A stretch of DNA of 64,000 nt from Planctomycetota bacterium (GTDB lineage: Bacteria > Planctomycetota > UBA8742 > UBA2392): NCBI GenBank assembly GCA_016722065.1, contig JADKGX010000001.1:2480001-2544000 (forward strand), written 5' to 3'. Shown here piece by piece: positions 62,911-64,000 of this stretch; the stretch's first letter is position 1; the number at the start of each line of letters is the position of its first letter. Under the pieces are notes generated by a model. That model saw nothing but the letters and a program-made list of their open reading frames with translations. It was not told the DNA's origin and searched no databases. A program made the translations under genes and the position numbers.

Positions 62911-63477
62911 ATGGCCGAATCCGAAGTATTTGTGCACCCCAAGGCACTGTGTGAATCCGATCAGGTCGGGGCGGGTACGCGGGTATGGGCATTTGCCCAC
63001 ATCATGAAAGGTGCCAAGGTGGGCAAGGGCTGCAACGTGTGCGACCACGCGTTCATTGAAAGTGGCGCCGTGGTGGGCGATCGCGTTACAGTCAAGAACA
63101 GTGTGCTGTTGTGGGACGCCGTCACCATTGAAGACGAAGTGTTTCTCGGCCCCAACGCCGTGTTCACCAACGACTTCACGCCGCGCGCCCATGTGCGCAA
63201 GTCGCGCGACCAGTTTCTGCCAACCCGCGTGCGCAAGGGTGCCAGCATTGGCGCAAACGCCACGATTGTGTGCGGCATTACGGTGGGCGAATACGCGCTG
63301 GTGGGTGCGGGCGCGGTTGTGATTCGCGACGTGCCCGATTACGCGCTGGTGGTGGGCAACCCGGCGCGCCGCGTGGGTTGGGCTTGCCGCTGCGGCAACA
63401 AGCTGCCCGCCGGTCTGGCCTGCACGTGTGGGCTGTCCTACAGCCTGCGCGGCGACCGCTTGAGCCTGAATGCCTGA
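62911..63477 (+). CDS. Left-handed beta-helix N-acetyltransferase, WbpD/WlbB-like
   Basis: A 188-residue hexapeptide-repeat acetyltransferase with many I/V-G-x-x-hexads (ALCESDQVGAGTRVWAFAHI; GASIGANATIVCGITVGEYA; LVGAGAVVIRDVPDYALVVG). NPARRVGW near the end is typical of UDP-2-acetamido-3-amino-glucuronate N-acetyltransferase. The last 35 residues have four Cys (CRCGNKLPAGLACTCG), a possible zinc knuckle, which close relatives share. It completes the WbpB-E-D set for UDP-2,3-diacetamido-2,3-dideoxyglucuronate. Confidence 0.88.
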   Translation: MAESEVFVHPKALCESDQVGAGTRVWAFAHIMKGAKVGKGCNVCDHAFIESGAVVGDRVTVKNSVLLWDAVTIEDEVFLGPNAVFTNDFTPRAHVRKSRDQFLPTRVRKGASIGANATIVCGITVGEYALVGAGAVVIRDVPDYALVVGNPARRVGWACRCGNKLPAGLACTCGLSYSLRGDRLSLNA

Positions 63478-64000
63478 CTTGCAACCCATTTGCCCCAAAG
63501 TGTCGGTGGTGATTCCGACCTATAATCGGTCAGGGATGTTCCCGCGTGCTGTAGCGTCGATTGCGGCCCAGACGTATCGACCACTGGAAGTCGTGATTGT
63601 CAACGACGGCAGCAAAGACGACACCGCACAGGTTGCCGCCAATGTGGCAGCGCAATACGCCGGACAACTCGAAATCCAGGTCATCAACCAGCCCAACATG
63701 GGCGTGGCCGGCGCCAGCAACACCGGTGGCGACGCAGCGACTGGCGACTTTCTGGCCTGGCTGGGCGACGACGATGCCTGGCTGCCGGGCAAAGCGGAAA
63801 AGCAGGTTGCGGCCATGCGCGCGGCGGGGGCCGATGCCGCCTGTTCGTACATCACCCAGCGCACAGCAAATGGCGATGTGCGCTTTCCATCGCCGGCCAA
63901 GAAGTTGCTTACCGGTCGCAACCCTGCGGCCTACATTCGTGGCGACAGCTACGCCCACATCTGCACGTTGCTGGTATCGCGCGAAATCTGGCGCCAGGCC
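63470..64000 (+). CDS. Family 2 glycosyltransferase, truncated by window end
   Basis: The frame opens with the ATG inside the stop region of the acetyltransferase (8-bp overlap) and is open to the last base, so only 177 residues are seen. It starts MPDLQPICPKVSVVIPTYNR, a typical GT-A opening, with VVIVNDGSKDDT (first Asp motif) and LAWLGDDDAWLPGK (metal-binding DxD region). It probably transfers the sugar made by the preceding three enzymes, or another residue, to a surface glycan. The donor is not predictable. Confidence 0.9.
   Translation, partial: MPDLQPICPKVSVVIPTYNRSGMFPRAVASIAAQTYRPLEVVIVNDGSKDDTAQVAANVAAQYAGQLEIQVINQPNMGVAGASNTGGDAATGDFLAWLGDDDAWLPGKAEKQVAAMRAAGADAACSYITQRTANGDVRFPSPAKKLLTGRNPAAYIRGDSYAHICTLLVSREIWRQA

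Overview
The window is about 64 kb of GC-rich, gene-dense bacterial chromosome with no rRNA operon, no recognisable insertion sequence, no phage module and no CRISPR array. The gene content fits a Gram-negative heterotroph, most likely a member of the Planctomycetota or a relative. This is an inference from: many secreted TPR, HEAT and beta-propeller proteins with no assignable function, a type II secretin with unusual GspC-like partners, a K+-type membrane pyrophosphatase, a divergent CdsA signature, and Gly/Cys-rich C-terminal sorting tails. No marker gene in the window settles the taxonomy.

Layout. 0-5 kb: phoH, cdsA and a secreted PQQ-type propeller protein on the minus strand, then folD on the plus strand. 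5-7.9 kb: an accessory, repeat-rich stretch with short hairpins, a duplicated 19-mer, a small orphan protein, pyrK, two heptad repeat arrays and a cobalamin riboswitch. 7.9-14.4 kb: the riboswitch-controlled surface protein, two large secreted TPR proteins and a probable frameshifted gene. 14.4-16.9 kb: two overlapping EamA transporters and a GNAT acetyltransferase. 17-24 kb: type II secretion genes (secretin, two GspC-like membrane proteins, a 49-residue membrane peptide) with a YbjQ protein, a PAP2 phosphatase and a compact four-hairpin array. 23.8-31 kb: mnmA, clpC, a TetR/oxidoreductase pair sharing a double-palindrome operator, tRNA-Ala(CGC) and a secreted helical-repeat protein.

31-42.4 kb: the membrane pyrophosphatase with a large charged insertion, a secreted gluzincin-like protein, a CPBP protease overlapping uvrC, a TauE/SafE transporter, a TetR two-gene operon, ilvE and an rdgB with an insertion. 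42.4-47.2 kb: a sulfur-handling locus of two metallo-beta-lactamase/rhodanese proteins divergent from an ArsR regulator and a SulP transporter around a 12-bp inverted repeat. 47.2-57.9 kb: a second surface protein with a Gly/Cys tail, a P2-type cation ATPase, secreted and lipoprotein genes, a GT87 mannosyltransferase-like protein overlapping carA, a glutaryl-CoA dehydrogenase and a [2Fe-2S] ferredoxin. 58-64 kb: a lone nuoH, queG and the start of a surface-polysaccharide cluster (WbpB-, WbpE- and WbpD-like enzymes, then a GT2 glycosyltransferase cut by the window end) predicted to make a diacetamido-uronic acid sugar nucleotide.

The most interesting element is a cobalamin riboswitch placed directly before a secreted, propeller-like, C-terminally anchored protein with no B12 biosynthesis or BtuB gene beside it. 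It is a candidate B12 surface-capture protein analogous in logic, not demonstrably in sequence, to BtuG.
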